A DNA stretch of 64,000 bases from Paenibacillus soyae (lineage in GTDB: Bacteria; Bacillota; Bacilli; Paenibacillales; Paenibacillaceae). The translations under genes were made by a program, and so were the position numbers. The notes beneath the pieces are model-generated. The model searched no databases. It was not told where the DNA came from and was given only the letters and a program-made list of their open reading frames with translations. The stretch spans positions 62,001 through 126,000 of the forward strand of contig NZ_JANIPJ010000011.1 in assembly GCF_024623455.1 (NCBI RefSeq). The letters are read 5' to 3'. Below are positions 52,403 to 61,688 of this stretch, piece after piece. The first letter of the stretch is position 1; each line of letters begins with the position of its first letter.

Positions 52403-55400
52403 ATGTCAGACTACTCATTTATACGCTTCAACTCAAGGGACTTTGAGCATATGATTCAATCATTAACGAAATCTATATTTGGAAATGGTTCTATTATTTT
52501 TGGTGATGGTCCTGACGGAGGTAGAGAAGCAACTTTTGATGGCGAATGTAGATTTCCTAGTGATACTAATAGATGGAGTGGTTACTGGATAATACAAGCC
52601 AAATTCAAAAATAAAACAGATAATGATAACGATTATCTTTGGGTAAAGTCACAATTTGAAAAAGAGATGAAAGGATTTGAAGAAAGATTAAAAAAAGGTT
52701 TTAAAGCACCTAATAATTATATTTTTTTTACTAATGTAAACCTCACTGGCGTTCTTGAGAGTGGATCCAGAGACAAGATGAACAAATTAATTGAAAAGTA
52801 TAACTACTTAATTAAGAATATTTTGATTTTTGGTGAAAGTGATATCTGCAGATTTTTAGATAACAACAGGGATGTTGCAGTAACATATTCTAGTTTTATT
52901 CTTCCTGGAGATGTTCTAAGTTCACTACATCATTTGCTAAATAAAACTAAAACTGAAGAAAGCGCATTAATAAAAAGATACTTGGCTAAAGAATTTAAAG
53001 GAGACCTTGTGTCTAGATTAGAACATGCGGGAAATGTAACTGATAAAACAATTAATTTGGAAAAAGTATTTGTTGATTTATATGCGACTAAAGATGGATT
53101 AATTGAGAGTAATGAAAAGAAAAGAGGACAAAAATTCTTAAAGTCTATTATTAGAGCTGGCGATGAATCACAGAGAGATCATAATAATGATTTGCAAGAT
53201 ATAGAGAATAATCAAATGAACAATAAATTTGTAATTATTGGCGGACCGGGTTATGGGAAGTCCACAATAACACAGTTTCTTTGTCAAATATATCGCGCAA
53301 ATATATTAAGAACAGATAATAATAAGAATGCGACTTCAGAGGTAGATAGCTTTATGAGTGATTGTCTCGAATTGGATATAGATTTACCGAAATGCAATAG
53401 ATTTCCTATAAAAATTGTACTTAAAGATTACGCTGGATGGATGGCTAGTAAAACGATAGCAGAAAGTACTTCTGTAATCTCTTATATACAACATATTATC
53501 CAAAGGAAAGGAGATGGAAAAATAGATATAGAGAGTATAAGGGATTTACTTAGTAGCATGTCTTTTCTATTTATATTTGATGGATTAGACGAAGTACCTG
53601 TTACTTCAAATAGGAGAGAAGTAATTGAAGAGATAAATTTATTTATTGATTTTGAACTAGAACAGAAGAATTGTGACGCAATAATTATTGCTACTACACG
53701 TCCACAAGGTTACACAAAGGAATTCGATCAAAGTAGATATAATCATCTTCAATTGACTGATTTAACCAAAGAAGATTGTACAATTTACATGAATAGATTA
53801 TTAACAATGATGGAGTCATCGACTGATAAATTTGATATGTATCTTACCATATTAAATAAAGCCCTTAATGATGAGGTTATTTCTAATTTAATGAAAACCC
53901 CATTACAAGTTACAATAATGGCTTTTTTGGTTAAAAGCGGAGGGGAGCCTCCTCGTGATAGATACAATCTATTTAATGAATATTATAGAACGATATTTAA
54001 AAGAGAGATGCAAAAAAGTGTTGTCAGAGTATTGATGGATTATCCTAAGGAAGTAGATGCAATTCATAATGAATTAGGATATACATTACAAGCAAACGCA
54101 GAGGGAAAAGTTGCACCCTCTTCAAGTATGACTATCGAAGATTTTCATCATATTGTTAGAATGCACCTTACTAAACTCGAACTAGAAGAAGTTATTATTG
54201 ATACATATATAGATGAGATATCTTTTACAATTATTGAAAGAATGATATTTATTACTGAGGTAGAGGATGGAAAAGTAGGATTTAGTATACGATCATTACA
54301 AGAATTTTTTGCGGCACAATATCTCATGCACAATAGAAGAGAGAGACAGATTGTTGATTCATTGCGTGCTATGTCGGGAAGTACCTATTGGCGCAATACT
54401 TTTTTATTTTGTCTGGGATATTTATACCGACATAAAGATTTTTTAATTGATTATATTGATTCTTTATGTTCCGAACTCAACGGGTCGGGCGAAGACTTAG
54501 ATAAGACTTCAGGGAAAAGTATTATGAAAATTGGCTCATGGTTATCCTTAGATATCCTAAATGAAGGTACTTTTAAGGGTGTTCCAAAATACGAAAATAA
54601 ATTCATACGACATTTGGAACCACTATTTAACATTAGTGATATTGAACTACACTCCAATATTGGATATTTACCTCTTGATATTAAAAGGCGCTTATTAAAA
54701 TTTATTGAAAAGTATATTGAATCCAAAGAATATACTACAATTCAAACTACACTTACAATTGCCGGACATTTATTAAAGCATAACTTTAGTGAAATAGAAG
54801 ATTTAATAGATAGAAGCTTCTCAAAGAATGCTGATTATGAATTGTATAATAGATATAGAGAGATTGGTTTACAGAATAATAAATGGTATATTAAAAAATT
54901 TATTGAGATGATGAAAGTAAAGAACCTTAGACTGTTACCTTTACAGTTTCGGAATGTTGAATTTATGGAATGTTTACTTAAATATGATCCCAGTAACCTT
55001 ACAAAAGGAATTGTACTCGAAAACTTAATACTCATAAACTTTCAAAGATATAGAAGGAATGAAGAGGCTATACGAAATTTAATTAATTTAATTGATGAGA
55101 ATATATCATTAGTGGATGATGGAATTATAAATAAGACTTTGATTAAAATCAAATTAGCGAATAATATTCAGCTTGAATTAGTTGGCATTAATAGAAGCAG
55201 TGCGAATAGTTTGAGAATTTCAATGTTATGTAAAAAGTATAACCTGAGAACAATGAAAAGTTTATTTGATTATTTGAACTGTCCTAATAAGTTTTCACTA
55301 GGTGAGTTTATAGTGAATTTAGGTTCTGAAGATGCGGAATTCCTTGAAGCTATGAAAGGGATCTATAGCCAAATTAATTGGATGACAGGTATGATACTAT

Positions 55401-56440
55401 TTGATCAAAGTGATCTAACAAAGAAACTATATAGCGACATTATTAATGGATCCTATGGGGATATAGATAAATGGGAATCTGTAGAACAATTAATTCAGAA
55501 TCGTCACATCACGTTAAAGGAGCTATTAAGTATTTTTTCATTTAAATTTATATCCAGTAATTCAAATTTGATAACTACAACAATAGAATCAAAATTAAAT
55601 GATCTAATTGAGTTTTACGAATACTATAAAGAAGTTAAGAAAATAATAAAGGAACTCGATAATAGTAACTTAAAAGAAGAACTCATCTTTAATACGTTTT
55701 TTGCACTTGAAGGTGACCTTGATAATGTAAAAGAGTATTTATTGAATAATAAAGACTTGTTTTATGATTTCATCTCGGCCCTTAATGAGACTAAAAAAGA
55801 TGAGTTTAACTTTATTCTCCCTAGTCTTTGGTACTATCTTTTTGGATTTTTTACCGCAAATGAGCTTTATTTATTTATTACGTCTGGAGAAATATCTTTA
55901 AGTAATGTACAACCGTTTGATGTTCTATTTATTCCACTATCTAGCCATTCATTAATTGAGAATGTTTTTGAAAAGGTTGTTCAGCTTAATTTTATTCTGC
56001 CCCAAAATTACCATATTATAAGGATGCTTTATGCCTTATGTGGAAGTATGACAAGAGATAAATCTGTACTCAACTTAAAAAGAATTAATTATTCATACTT
56101 GCATAATAATAAGTTCGAAGATCAGATAGATGATACTTGTAGGGTACTACTATGCTTCACGGATATGAATATTGAAGAGAAGCTAGCAGAAGATCTATTA
56201 AAGGAGCTGTTTAAAACTGCTTATAATAATCCGAGAGTTCTATTGGAGTTATTAGGGGTAATTAATGGTTATTGGGCAGACGATAGTAAAAAAGAGGATT
56301 TGGTTGTAGCAGTTTATAATTGGATAGTTGAGTACTTAACTAGTAATGAGGTGGATATTATAAAAATTAAAAAGGATTATGAAAATACACTACTAAATTT
56401 GTGTCATGGATATCCTTCAAATATAAAGATGTTATATTAA
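52403..56440 (+). CDS. NACHT-domain STAND protein with N-terminal nuclease
   Basis: 1345 residues from ATG 52403 (GGGGGAAAG upstream). An N-terminal PD-(D/E)XK-like nuclease (about 1-180) has GPDGGRE (36-42) and QAKFK (65-69). The NACHT NTPase follows: P-loop GGPGYGKST (about 280) and Walker B FLFIFDGLDEV (about 388), then ATTRPQGY. The C-terminal 700 residues are helical, probably repeats that sense an infection signal. This fits bacterial NACHT defence proteins, in which the sensor activates the nuclease on phage detection. Confidence 0.85.
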   Translation: MSDYSFIRFNSRDFEHMIQSLTKSIFGNGSIIFGDGPDGGREATFDGECRFPSDTNRWSGYWIIQAKFKNKTDNDNDYLWVKSQFEKEMKGFEERLKKGFKAPNNYIFFTNVNLTGVLESGSRDKMNKLIEKYNYLIKNILIFGESDICRFLDNNRDVAVTYSSFILPGDVLSSLHHLLNKTKTEESALIKRYLAKEFKGDLVSRLEHAGNVTDKTINLEKVFVDLYATKDGLIESNEKKRGQKFLKSIIRAGDESQRDHNNDLQDIENNQMNNKFVIIGGPGYGKSTITQFLCQIYRANILRTDNNKNATSEVDSFMSDCLELDIDLPKCNRFPIKIVLKDYAGWMASKTIAESTSVISYIQHIIQRKGDGKIDIESIRDLLSSMSFLFIFDGLDEVPVTSNRREVIEEINLFIDFELEQKNCDAIIIATTRPQGYTKEFDQSRYNHLQLTDLTKEDCTIYMNRLLTMMESSTDKFDMYLTILNKALNDEVISNLMKTPLQVTIMAFLVKSGGEPPRDRYNLFNEYYRTIFKREMQKSVVRVLMDYPKEVDAIHNELGYTLQANAEGKVAPSSSMTIEDFHHIVRMHLTKLELEEVIIDTYIDEISFTIIERMIFITEVEDGKVGFSIRSLQEFFAAQYLMHNRRERQIVDSLRAMSGSTYWRNTFLFCLGYLYRHKDFLIDYIDSLCSELNGSGEDLDKTSGKSIMKIGSWLSLDILNEGTFKGVPKYENKFIRHLEPLFNISDIELHSNIGYLPLDIKRRLLKFIEKYIESKEYTTIQTTLTIAGHLLKHNFSEIEDLIDRSFSKNADYELYNRYREIGLQNNKWYIKKFIEMMKVKNLRLLPLQFRNVEFMECLLKYDPSNLTKGIVLENLILINFQRYRRNEEAIRNLINLIDENISLVDDGIINKTLIKIKLANNIQLELVGINRSSANSLRISMLCKKYNLRTMKSLFDYLNCPNKFSLGEFIVNLGSEDAEFLEAMKGIYSQINWMTGMILFDQSDLTKKLYSDIINGSYGDIDKWESVEQLIQNRHITLKELLSIFSFKFISSNSNLITTTIESKLNDLIEFYEYYKEVKKIIKELDNSNLKEELIFNTFFALEGDLDNVKEYLLNNKDLFYDFISALNETKKDEFNFILPSLWYYLFGFFTANELYLFITSGEISLSNVQPFDVLFIPLSSHSLIENVFEKVVQLNFILPQNYHIIRMLYALCGSMTRDKSVLNLKRINYSYLHNNKFEDQIDDTCRVLLCFTDMNIEEKLAEDLLKELFKTAYNNPRVLLELLGVINGYWADDSKKEDLVVAVYNWIVEYLTSNEVDIIKIKKDYENTLLNLCHGYPSNIKMLY

Positions 56441-56535
56441 AGTTTGCAGAAGTAGTCAATTATGAAACTGTTTACTACCCTACTCAGCAAGATAGTAACT
56501 TTCAATCACCACAATCAATTTTTTATATTGATTAG

Positions 56536-56576
56536 ATATATAGGTCTCGACGACTGGCATGTCGAGACCTATATAT
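56536..56576. terminator. Perfect 16-bp inverted repeat after the NACHT gene
   Basis: ATATATAGGTCTCGAC (56536-56551) and GTCGAGACCTATATAT (56561-56576) are perfectly complementary with a 9-base loop. There is no strong T run, so it is a terminator or stabiliser. The 291 bases between 56441 and 56731 hold only this, R5 and a second hairpin (about 56664-56683). Confidence 0.6.
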
Positions 56577-56627
56577 TACCAAATTACATGAAGTGCCTAT
56601 TTGGGCGCAAGTAAATTCGCGCTAAAT

Positions 56628-56660
56628 GTGATACGCTGAGCCGTACCATAAGTGAGGCGA
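56628..56660 (+). other. Attachment-site repeat R5
   Basis: GAGCCGTACCATAAGTGAGG (from 56638), with GTGATACG (56628-56635) upstream as in R4 and R6. More diverged in the core (two changes). Junction between the OLD/NACHT cassette and the LysR cassette. Confidence 0.7.
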
Positions 56661-56731
56661 ATAAAGGCACCTGAGTCGGTGCCTTCGCCATTTAATACAA
56701 GTATCCAATGTCATGATGCCTCTTGTGCCGC

Positions 56732-57052
56732 CTATTCCATGAACACCTTTTTTATTAACTGAAGAGCGGAAGCGGCGCGTGGCCAGCCGACATAGAAGGC
56801 CAAGTGAGTGATTCCCTCAACTAGTTCCTCCTCCTTCAATCCATTCTGTGCGGCTAATTGCAGGTGATAAGGAAGTTGCTCTGTCATACCTCCCGACACT
56901 AAAGCTGCAACCGTTATTAAACTGCGATCTCTTAGAGATAAGTCTTCCCGTCTCCACAAATCCCCGAATAACACATCTTCTGAGTATCGGACGAATGTCG
57001 GAGCGAATGCCCCGAACGATTCGCGGGCACTAGATTTGATTTCCCGATACAT
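56732..57052 (-). CDS. Carboxymuconolactone decarboxylase-family protein
   Basis: 106 residues, complete CMD/AhpD-like domain: DRSLITVAALVSGG, LPYHLQLAAQNGLKEEELVE and ITHLAFYVGWPRAASAL. The usual AhpD CxxC pair is absent, so a carboxymuconolactone-type enzyme rather than a peroxidase. ATG 57052 follows CAGGAGGTGC; 19 bases after the tautomerase gene, with which it forms an operon. Confidence 0.9.
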   Translation of the reverse strand: MYREIKSSARESFGAFAPTFVRYSEDVLFGDLWRREDLSLRDRSLITVAALVSGGMTEQLPYHLQLAAQNGLKEEELVEGITHLAFYVGWPRAASALQLIKKVFME

Positions 57053-57071
57053 CCTGAAGCACCTCCTGTAT

Positions 57072-57461
57072 TTATTGATGCAGCATTTGGGCGATCCCGT
57101 TGCCGAATGACCAATCTTCGAATTCGGTATCGATGAGCACGACGAACACGTCTTCTGTTCTCATCGGAACAGTTCTCGACAATTGCTCGGCTAACGTTCT
57201 ATAGAAGCTTGTCTTCTGTTCAGTCTTTCTTCCCGACTTGAGAGTGATTTGAATAAGCAGCAATTCATTGCTACGCTCGACGCCCAAGTAATTGTTGCTG
57301 TAATAGAATTCCGCTGGATCATGCGCATGAAAGACCTGAAATAGATCATCCGCGGGCACATTGAAATGTTGAATGAGTGCGTGCATGATCGTCTGACTGA
57401 CGCGTTCCAATTGGGAGGGCTCATATTGAGGCTTCATGTAGCTAACTCTTATGAACGGCAT
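57072..57461 (-). CDS. Tautomerase-family protein
   Basis: 129 residues beginning MPFIRVSYMK, so the mature N-terminal Pro2 can act as the catalytic base of the tautomerase superfamily. LLLIQITLKSGRKTEQK is a conserved stretch. ATG 57461 follows AAGGAGGAATTC. First gene of a two-gene operon divergent from the LysR gene. Confidence 0.9.
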   Translation of the reverse strand: MPFIRVSYMKPQYEPSQLERVSQTIMHALIQHFNVPADDLFQVFHAHDPAEFYYSNNYLGVERSNELLLIQITLKSGRKTEQKTSFYRTLAEQLSRTVPMRTEDVFVVLIDTEFEDWSFGNGIAQMLHQ

Positions 57462-57573
57462 GTAGAATTCCTCCTTGCTTAAGATACGTTTATTGTATAG
57501 GAAGCATTTTCATTTATATAATGGAATAAAACAATAAACTTCATCTAATACATCGATTAAGGGGGCGGAGCAG

Positions 57574-58449
57574 ATGGACTTAAAAGAACTAACCGCTTTT
57601 CAAACGATTCTTCAGGAAGGCACCTTCTCACGAGCAGCTGAGAAATTAAACTATGCACAGTCGACCATTACAAATCAAATCCAACGGTTGGAGAAGGAGA
57701 TCGGAATCCAGCTGTTCAAGAGAGGATGGGATGTGGGGCTAACGAGTGCCGGTCAATTATTCGCTGCCGAGGTGGATAAGCTCATTCGGCACTGGAACGA
57801 TGTATCCGAGATGGCCAGGGCATTAGAGCAAGATGAGGCAGGCAGCCTGCGTGTTGGGGCTATTGAACCATTGATCCAATCCATTCTTCCGGACTCCGTA
57901 CGCGAATTTCATCAGAGTAAGCCGAGAATAGATTGTCAGATTCATTTGGGGAATACCGAAATGTTGTCGCAAGCTATACGTCAGAATGAGCTTGATTTTG
58001 CAATATGCGGAGAGCCACAGGATCCGACAGCTTTTTATTTCGAGCCACTATATAAAGAAAGTGTTGTTTTTATAGCAGACCAGAATCATTCGTTGATCAA
58101 AAGAGATCATGTTACCTTTAAAGATATTCTGGATTATTCCCTCATAGCAGGAGGACGAACTTGCCTATATCACTTGGAGTTAGCCAAGCACTTGTCGAGA
58201 TATGAGGCGGCTCCTCTGTTACATACGGTTAATCAAATTTCTGCGATTCCGCACTTCGTCCAGAAGACTACAGCTGTTGGTGCCGTGTTAGACTCTACTC
58301 CCTTACCTCCGGAAACCAAAAGAATCAACATGAGCTGGGAGGGGGTCCTAATACCGATTGGCTTCCTACAGCTTCACGGGCGTGATTTCCCATCCCCCTC
58401 TTTTAAACGATTGTTCATGCAAATTCTAAAAGCGCAAATTGAAAATTAA
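57574..58449 (+). CDS. LysR-family transcriptional regulator
   Basis: 291 residues. N-terminal winged HTH (AFQTILQEGTFSRAAEKLNYAQSTITNQI) and C-terminal substrate-binding domain. It is divergent from the tautomerase/CMD operon across 112 bases, the classical LysR arrangement, and probably controls it. ATG 57574 has GGGGGCGGAG upstream. Confidence 0.93.
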   Translation: MDLKELTAFQTILQEGTFSRAAEKLNYAQSTITNQIQRLEKEIGIQLFKRGWDVGLTSAGQLFAAEVDKLIRHWNDVSEMARALEQDEAGSLRVGAIEPLIQSILPDSVREFHQSKPRIDCQIHLGNTEMLSQAIRQNELDFAICGEPQDPTAFYFEPLYKESVVFIADQNHSLIKRDHVTFKDILDYSLIAGGRTCLYHLELAKHLSRYEAAPLLHTVNQISAIPHFVQKTTAVGAVLDSTPLPPETKRINMSWEGVLIPIGFLQLHGRDFPSPSFKRLFMQILKAQIEN

Positions 58450-58457
58450 CCGTTACA

Positions 58458-58490
58458 GTGATACGCTGAACCTTATCATAAGTGACGGCG
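58458..58490 (+). other. Attachment-site repeat R6
   Basis: Core GAACCTTATCATAAGTGACG (from 58468), preceded by GTGATACG (58458-58465). Junction between the LysR cassette and the methyltransferase/TPR cassette. Confidence 0.75.
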
Positions 58491-58535
58491 AGAACTCGGT
58501 GGTTGGATAACGTGACGTAGGTTAGACAAAATAAA

Positions 58536-60137
58536 ATGTACAGGGAACGAATAACTTCCAGAGAGCAGGATAAAGTTCAAATGACAAGTATGAATAAACA
58601 ACGTTACCGCTTTAGTGAGGCACCGATATGGAACATTCAGCGCAATTATTATGAAGCAGAAGGATTGAAGGCTTGGAACAACGACCAAGTTCCTCAATAT
58701 ATAACGTGCAATCCAATGATCGCAACGGCCTATGCAGAAATGATATTCGGGTTTCTTCAAGATCGGGCAAATAAGGAGGATCGCTCAGAGCCTGTCCAAA
58801 TTGTGGAGCTTGGGGCAGGAGCAGGGCGTTTTGCTTTCCATGTGTTACACGAAATATGTCGATTGATAGACTATGCGGGTATAGCGTTACCTTCGTTTCG
58901 ATATATCATGACGGATTTGGCGATGAACAATGTGTTGGCCTGGAAGGAGCATCCGGCTCTACAATCTTTTATAGACAAGGGAATACTCGATTTTGCGCGA
59001 TTCGATGCCGTCCAAGATACGGATCTAAATTTGATTGTGTCAGGCGCCACTATTCGTGAAGGAGAATTAAAACAACCTTTACTCATTGTGGCGAACTACT
59101 TTTTTGATAGTATTCCGCAAGAGCTGCTTTATGTGGGTGAAGGTCAAATCTATGAAGCAGATGTCTTCATCGAATATCCTGAACGTAGGGAGTCACTTAA
59201 ACCATCGGAATTACTTGATCAAATATCTTTGCATTATGAGCATCGGCGGGCGCCGGAGTACGAGCAAGAAAGTTATCCTTATCGTGATGTCATAGCCACC
59301 TATCAGGACCAATTGGAGGATTCGCATATTTTATTTCCAGTCGCCGGATTAACTTGTTTAGATCGTTTGAATCAATTGTCCCAAGCGGGATTTGTATTAC
59401 TAACAGCAGACAAAGGCGACCACTTACATGAAAACTGGAAATTCGCGGAGCCGCCGGAGCTAATCCTCCATGGCAGCTTCTCATTAACGGCAAACTATCA
59501 TGCGATTCAGCAAGTTTTGGAACAGAGGGGAGCTCTCGCGTTATTTCCTCCGCATCATTATAAAAATATCAATGTGGGTTGTCTGATCAACGTGGATACG
59601 CCGATGGACTACTTCCAAACCAGACTAGCATATCGTCGGTTTATTGAGCGCTTTGGTCCTGACGAGTTTTTCAGCTTGAAGGAATGGGTAGATCCCAATA
59701 TAGATAGCATGGAATTGCAGCAAATATTAAGTTTTTGGCGTTTAGGAGGATATGACGCGGAATTTTTCATTCAGAGTACGAAGCAGATATCTAGTCTGTT
59801 ACTGGATGCAAACGACGCGGAAAAGCAGGATATTTTCCGGGGTATACAGCTGATGTGGTCGTCGTTTTACGTCATGGAGCAGCGTTATGATATCGCGCTT
59901 GAGGCCGGATTGTTACTGTTCGAGATGGAAATGTACGAGGACTCCAAGCGGTTTTTAGAAATATCGATTCATGAAAACCAAGAGGAAATCGTATCTACCG
60001 TATACTATTGTCTAGCCATTTGTTGTTTTGAATTAGAATTAGAAGAAGATGCTTTGAATTACACGAGAGAATTATTAAAACTTGAGCCTGACCACGAAGA
60101 AGCATTGGCGCTGGTGCACAGATTTGAGTCTGTATAG
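58536..60137 (+). CDS. MidA/NDUFAF7-like SAM methyltransferase with C-terminal TPR repeats
   Basis: 533 residues from ATG 58536 (518 if ATG 58581 is used). The SAM-binding motif VELGAGAGRFAFHVL is near residue 95; NPMIATAYAEMIFGFL and IVANYFFDSIPQELL are as in MidA-type methyltransferases. The C-terminal 120 residues look like TPR helices (YYCLAICCFELELEEDALNY). Target unknown. It is the only gene of its cassette. Confidence 0.7.
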   Translation: MYRERITSREQDKVQMTSMNKQRYRFSEAPIWNIQRNYYEAEGLKAWNNDQVPQYITCNPMIATAYAEMIFGFLQDRANKEDRSEPVQIVELGAGAGRFAFHVLHEICRLIDYAGIALPSFRYIMTDLAMNNVLAWKEHPALQSFIDKGILDFARFDAVQDTDLNLIVSGATIREGELKQPLLIVANYFFDSIPQELLYVGEGQIYEADVFIEYPERRESLKPSELLDQISLHYEHRRAPEYEQESYPYRDVIATYQDQLEDSHILFPVAGLTCLDRLNQLSQAGFVLLTADKGDHLHENWKFAEPPELILHGSFSLTANYHAIQQVLEQRGALALFPPHHYKNINVGCLINVDTPMDYFQTRLAYRRFIERFGPDEFFSLKEWVDPNIDSMELQQILSFWRLGGYDAEFFIQSTKQISSLLLDANDAEKQDIFRGIQLMWSSFYVMEQRYDIALEAGLLLFEMEMYEDSKRFLEISIHENQEEIVSTVYYCLAICCFELELEEDALNYTRELLKLEPDHEEALALVHRFESV

Positions 60138-60159
60138 TTCGCCATTGTAAGGTTACGGT

Positions 60160-60180
60160 GAACCTTATCACAAGTAGTGG
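60160..60180 (+). other. Attachment-site repeat R7
   Basis: Core GAACCTTATCACAAGTAGTG. Its right half matches R1 and R2 (ACAAGTAGTGG), its left half matches R6. Junction between the methyltransferase cassette and the aadK cassette. Confidence 0.75.
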
Positions 60181-60230
60181 GAAAGTAATACTACAACAAA
60201 AGAAATCGTTTGGAATGGAGGATTTCTGTA

Positions 60231-61085
60231 TTGAGAAGTGAACAAGAAATGATGAGCATCCTTTTAGATTTTGCTATAAACGAGGATAGAATTCGATTGG
60301 TAACTTTGGAAGGGTCACGTACAAACAAAAATATTCCCCCGGATACATTCCAAGATTATGACATATCTTACTTTGTAACTGATATTGATTCATTCAAGGA
60401 GGATGATCAATGGCTGCGAGTTTTTGGGAATCGTATTATGATGCAAAAACCAGAGAATATGGAGCTTTTCCCGCCAGAATTAGGTAATTGGTTTTCATAT
60501 TTAATGCTTTTCGAGGATGGAACGAAAGTAGACCTAACACTTATTCCAATAAACGAGGTGGAAGATTATTTTACCAATAGCGACGGTTTAGTTGAGGTGT
60601 TACTCGATAAGGATTCTTTGATCAAAAATGAAGTGATCGCAGATGATCGTCAATATTGGATTAAAAAGCCAACTGCAAAAGAATTTGATGATTGTTGTAA
60701 TGAGTTCTGGATGGTTTCAACATACGTAGTAAAAGGATTAGCGAGAAAGGAAATACTTTTTGCGATTGATCATTTAAACGAGATTGCAAGACCAAATTTA
60801 TTAAGAATGATGGCTTGGAAAATCGGATCAGAGCAAGGATACACCTTTAGTGTAGGGAAGAACTATAAATTTATTAATCGTTACCTCCCAATTGAAGACT
60901 GGGAAAAGCTCCTATCAACTTATTCTGAGAATGGATATCAGGAGATGTGGCAGTCCTTATTAATTTGTTATGAGTTATTTAGAACATACTCAAAAGCTGT
61001 ATCAGAAAGTCTTGGATATCAGTATCCATATTACGATGAAGCCATTACTAAGTATACGGAAAGTATTTATACTTCATTGACGTGA
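60231..61085 (+). CDS. aadK: Aminoglycoside 6-adenylyltransferase (AadK/ANT(6) family)
   Basis: 284 residues from TTG 60231 (GGAGG 9 bases upstream), the same length as Bacillus subtilis AadK, with MRSEQEMMSILLDFA at the start. Nucleotidyltransferase motif LVTLEGSRTN and the metal-binding FQDYDISYF; QYWIKKPTAKEFDDCCNEFW is a conserved stretch. The family adenylylates streptomycin. It is the sole gene of the last cassette and ends 2 bases before R8. Confidence 0.93.
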   Translation: MRSEQEMMSILLDFAINEDRIRLVTLEGSRTNKNIPPDTFQDYDISYFVTDIDSFKEDDQWLRVFGNRIMMQKPENMELFPPELGNWFSYLMLFEDGTKVDLTLIPINEVEDYFTNSDGLVEVLLDKDSLIKNEVIADDRQYWIKKPTAKEFDDCCNEFWMVSTYVVKGLARKEILFAIDHLNEIARPNLLRMMAWKIGSEQGYTFSVGKNYKFINRYLPIEDWEKLLSTYSENGYQEMWQSLLICYELFRTYSKAVSESLGYQYPYYDEAITKYTESIYTSLT

Positions 61086-61086
61086 A

Positions 61087-61109
61087 GAATCGTACCACAA
61101 ATGAGAGGC
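61087..61109 (+). other. Attachment-site repeat R8, right end of the island
   Basis: GAATCGTACCACAAATGAG (61087-61105), diverged in three core bases. Beyond it the sequence returns to host-like composition, so it is the likely right border. Confidence 0.65.
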
Positions 61110-61146
61110 AATCTTTCGAGAAAGAGATTTCAAGAACGTAAAGAAA

Positions 61147-61169
61147 GGCCATCTGACTAAAAGATGGCC
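61147..61169. terminator. Hairpin terminator between the island and the GyrI-like genes
   Basis: GGCCATCT (61147-61154) pairs with AGATGGCC (61162-61169). Serves convergent transcription from aadK and the reverse-strand genes. Confidence 0.65.
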
Positions 61170-61189
61170 CCAATGAAAACCCTGAATCC

Positions 61190-61666
61190 CTATTTTTTTA
61201 CCACAGGCACCCAAAATTGGCCGTAGAAGGTACCGTCACCGTTATCTTGGCGATAAGTGGCATTTGGACCGCCAATGTAAGCATAATCTGTGATTCGCGG
61301 CAAGATTTCACCAAATGCAAGGTAAGTCAGCTGATCAAACAAAGCTTCCTTCTCCCCGTTGCCTGCGACCACGATGTACTCGCTCTCTGGAAACTCGATG
61401 ATGCGCGTGGCGTCACCCACTGATTTCCTGGCCTCTACCGCGAAATAATTCCACGGTTTGCCTTGATATACCTCGTTGACCGACCATTCAAGATCATCTT
61501 TTGCGGCGTCTTTGAGCTTGTCGTATCGTCCATCAGCCTTGAGGCTGCCCCAAAACTCGGCTTTTTCTTTCTGCAAAGCCGACATGTCCTGGAAGTTCGA
61601 CCGGATGGAGAAGCCATAAGCGGTCAAGGTGAATGATTTCTTGTGTTCAATCGCGTAATCTGTCAT
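61190..61666 (-). CDS. GyrI-like effector-binding domain protein, copy 2
   Basis: 158 residues, a single GyrI-like/AraC effector-binding domain. It begins MTDYAIEHKKSFTLTAYGFS and ends in a YGQFWVPVVKK strand. Paralogue of the preceding gene on the same strand: LPRITDYAYIGGPNATY aligns with its LEQITDYKYVGPGNSTF. These domains bind small molecules; no DNA-binding part is present. ATG 61666 has GAAGGAG upstream. Confidence 0.8.
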   Translation of the reverse strand: MTDYAIEHKKSFTLTAYGFSIRSNFQDMSALQKEKAEFWGSLKADGRYDKLKDAAKDDLEWSVNEVYQGKPWNYFAVEARKSVGDATRIIEFPESEYIVVAGNGEKEALFDQLTYLAFGEILPRITDYAYIGGPNATYRQDNGDGTFYGQFWVPVVKK

Positions 61667-61688
61667 GTGAACGCTCCTTCATTAAAGA

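Noticed and set aside
50204-56440. Gabija system call
   Set aside because: The second gene is a nuclease-NACHT protein, not a UvrD-like helicase.
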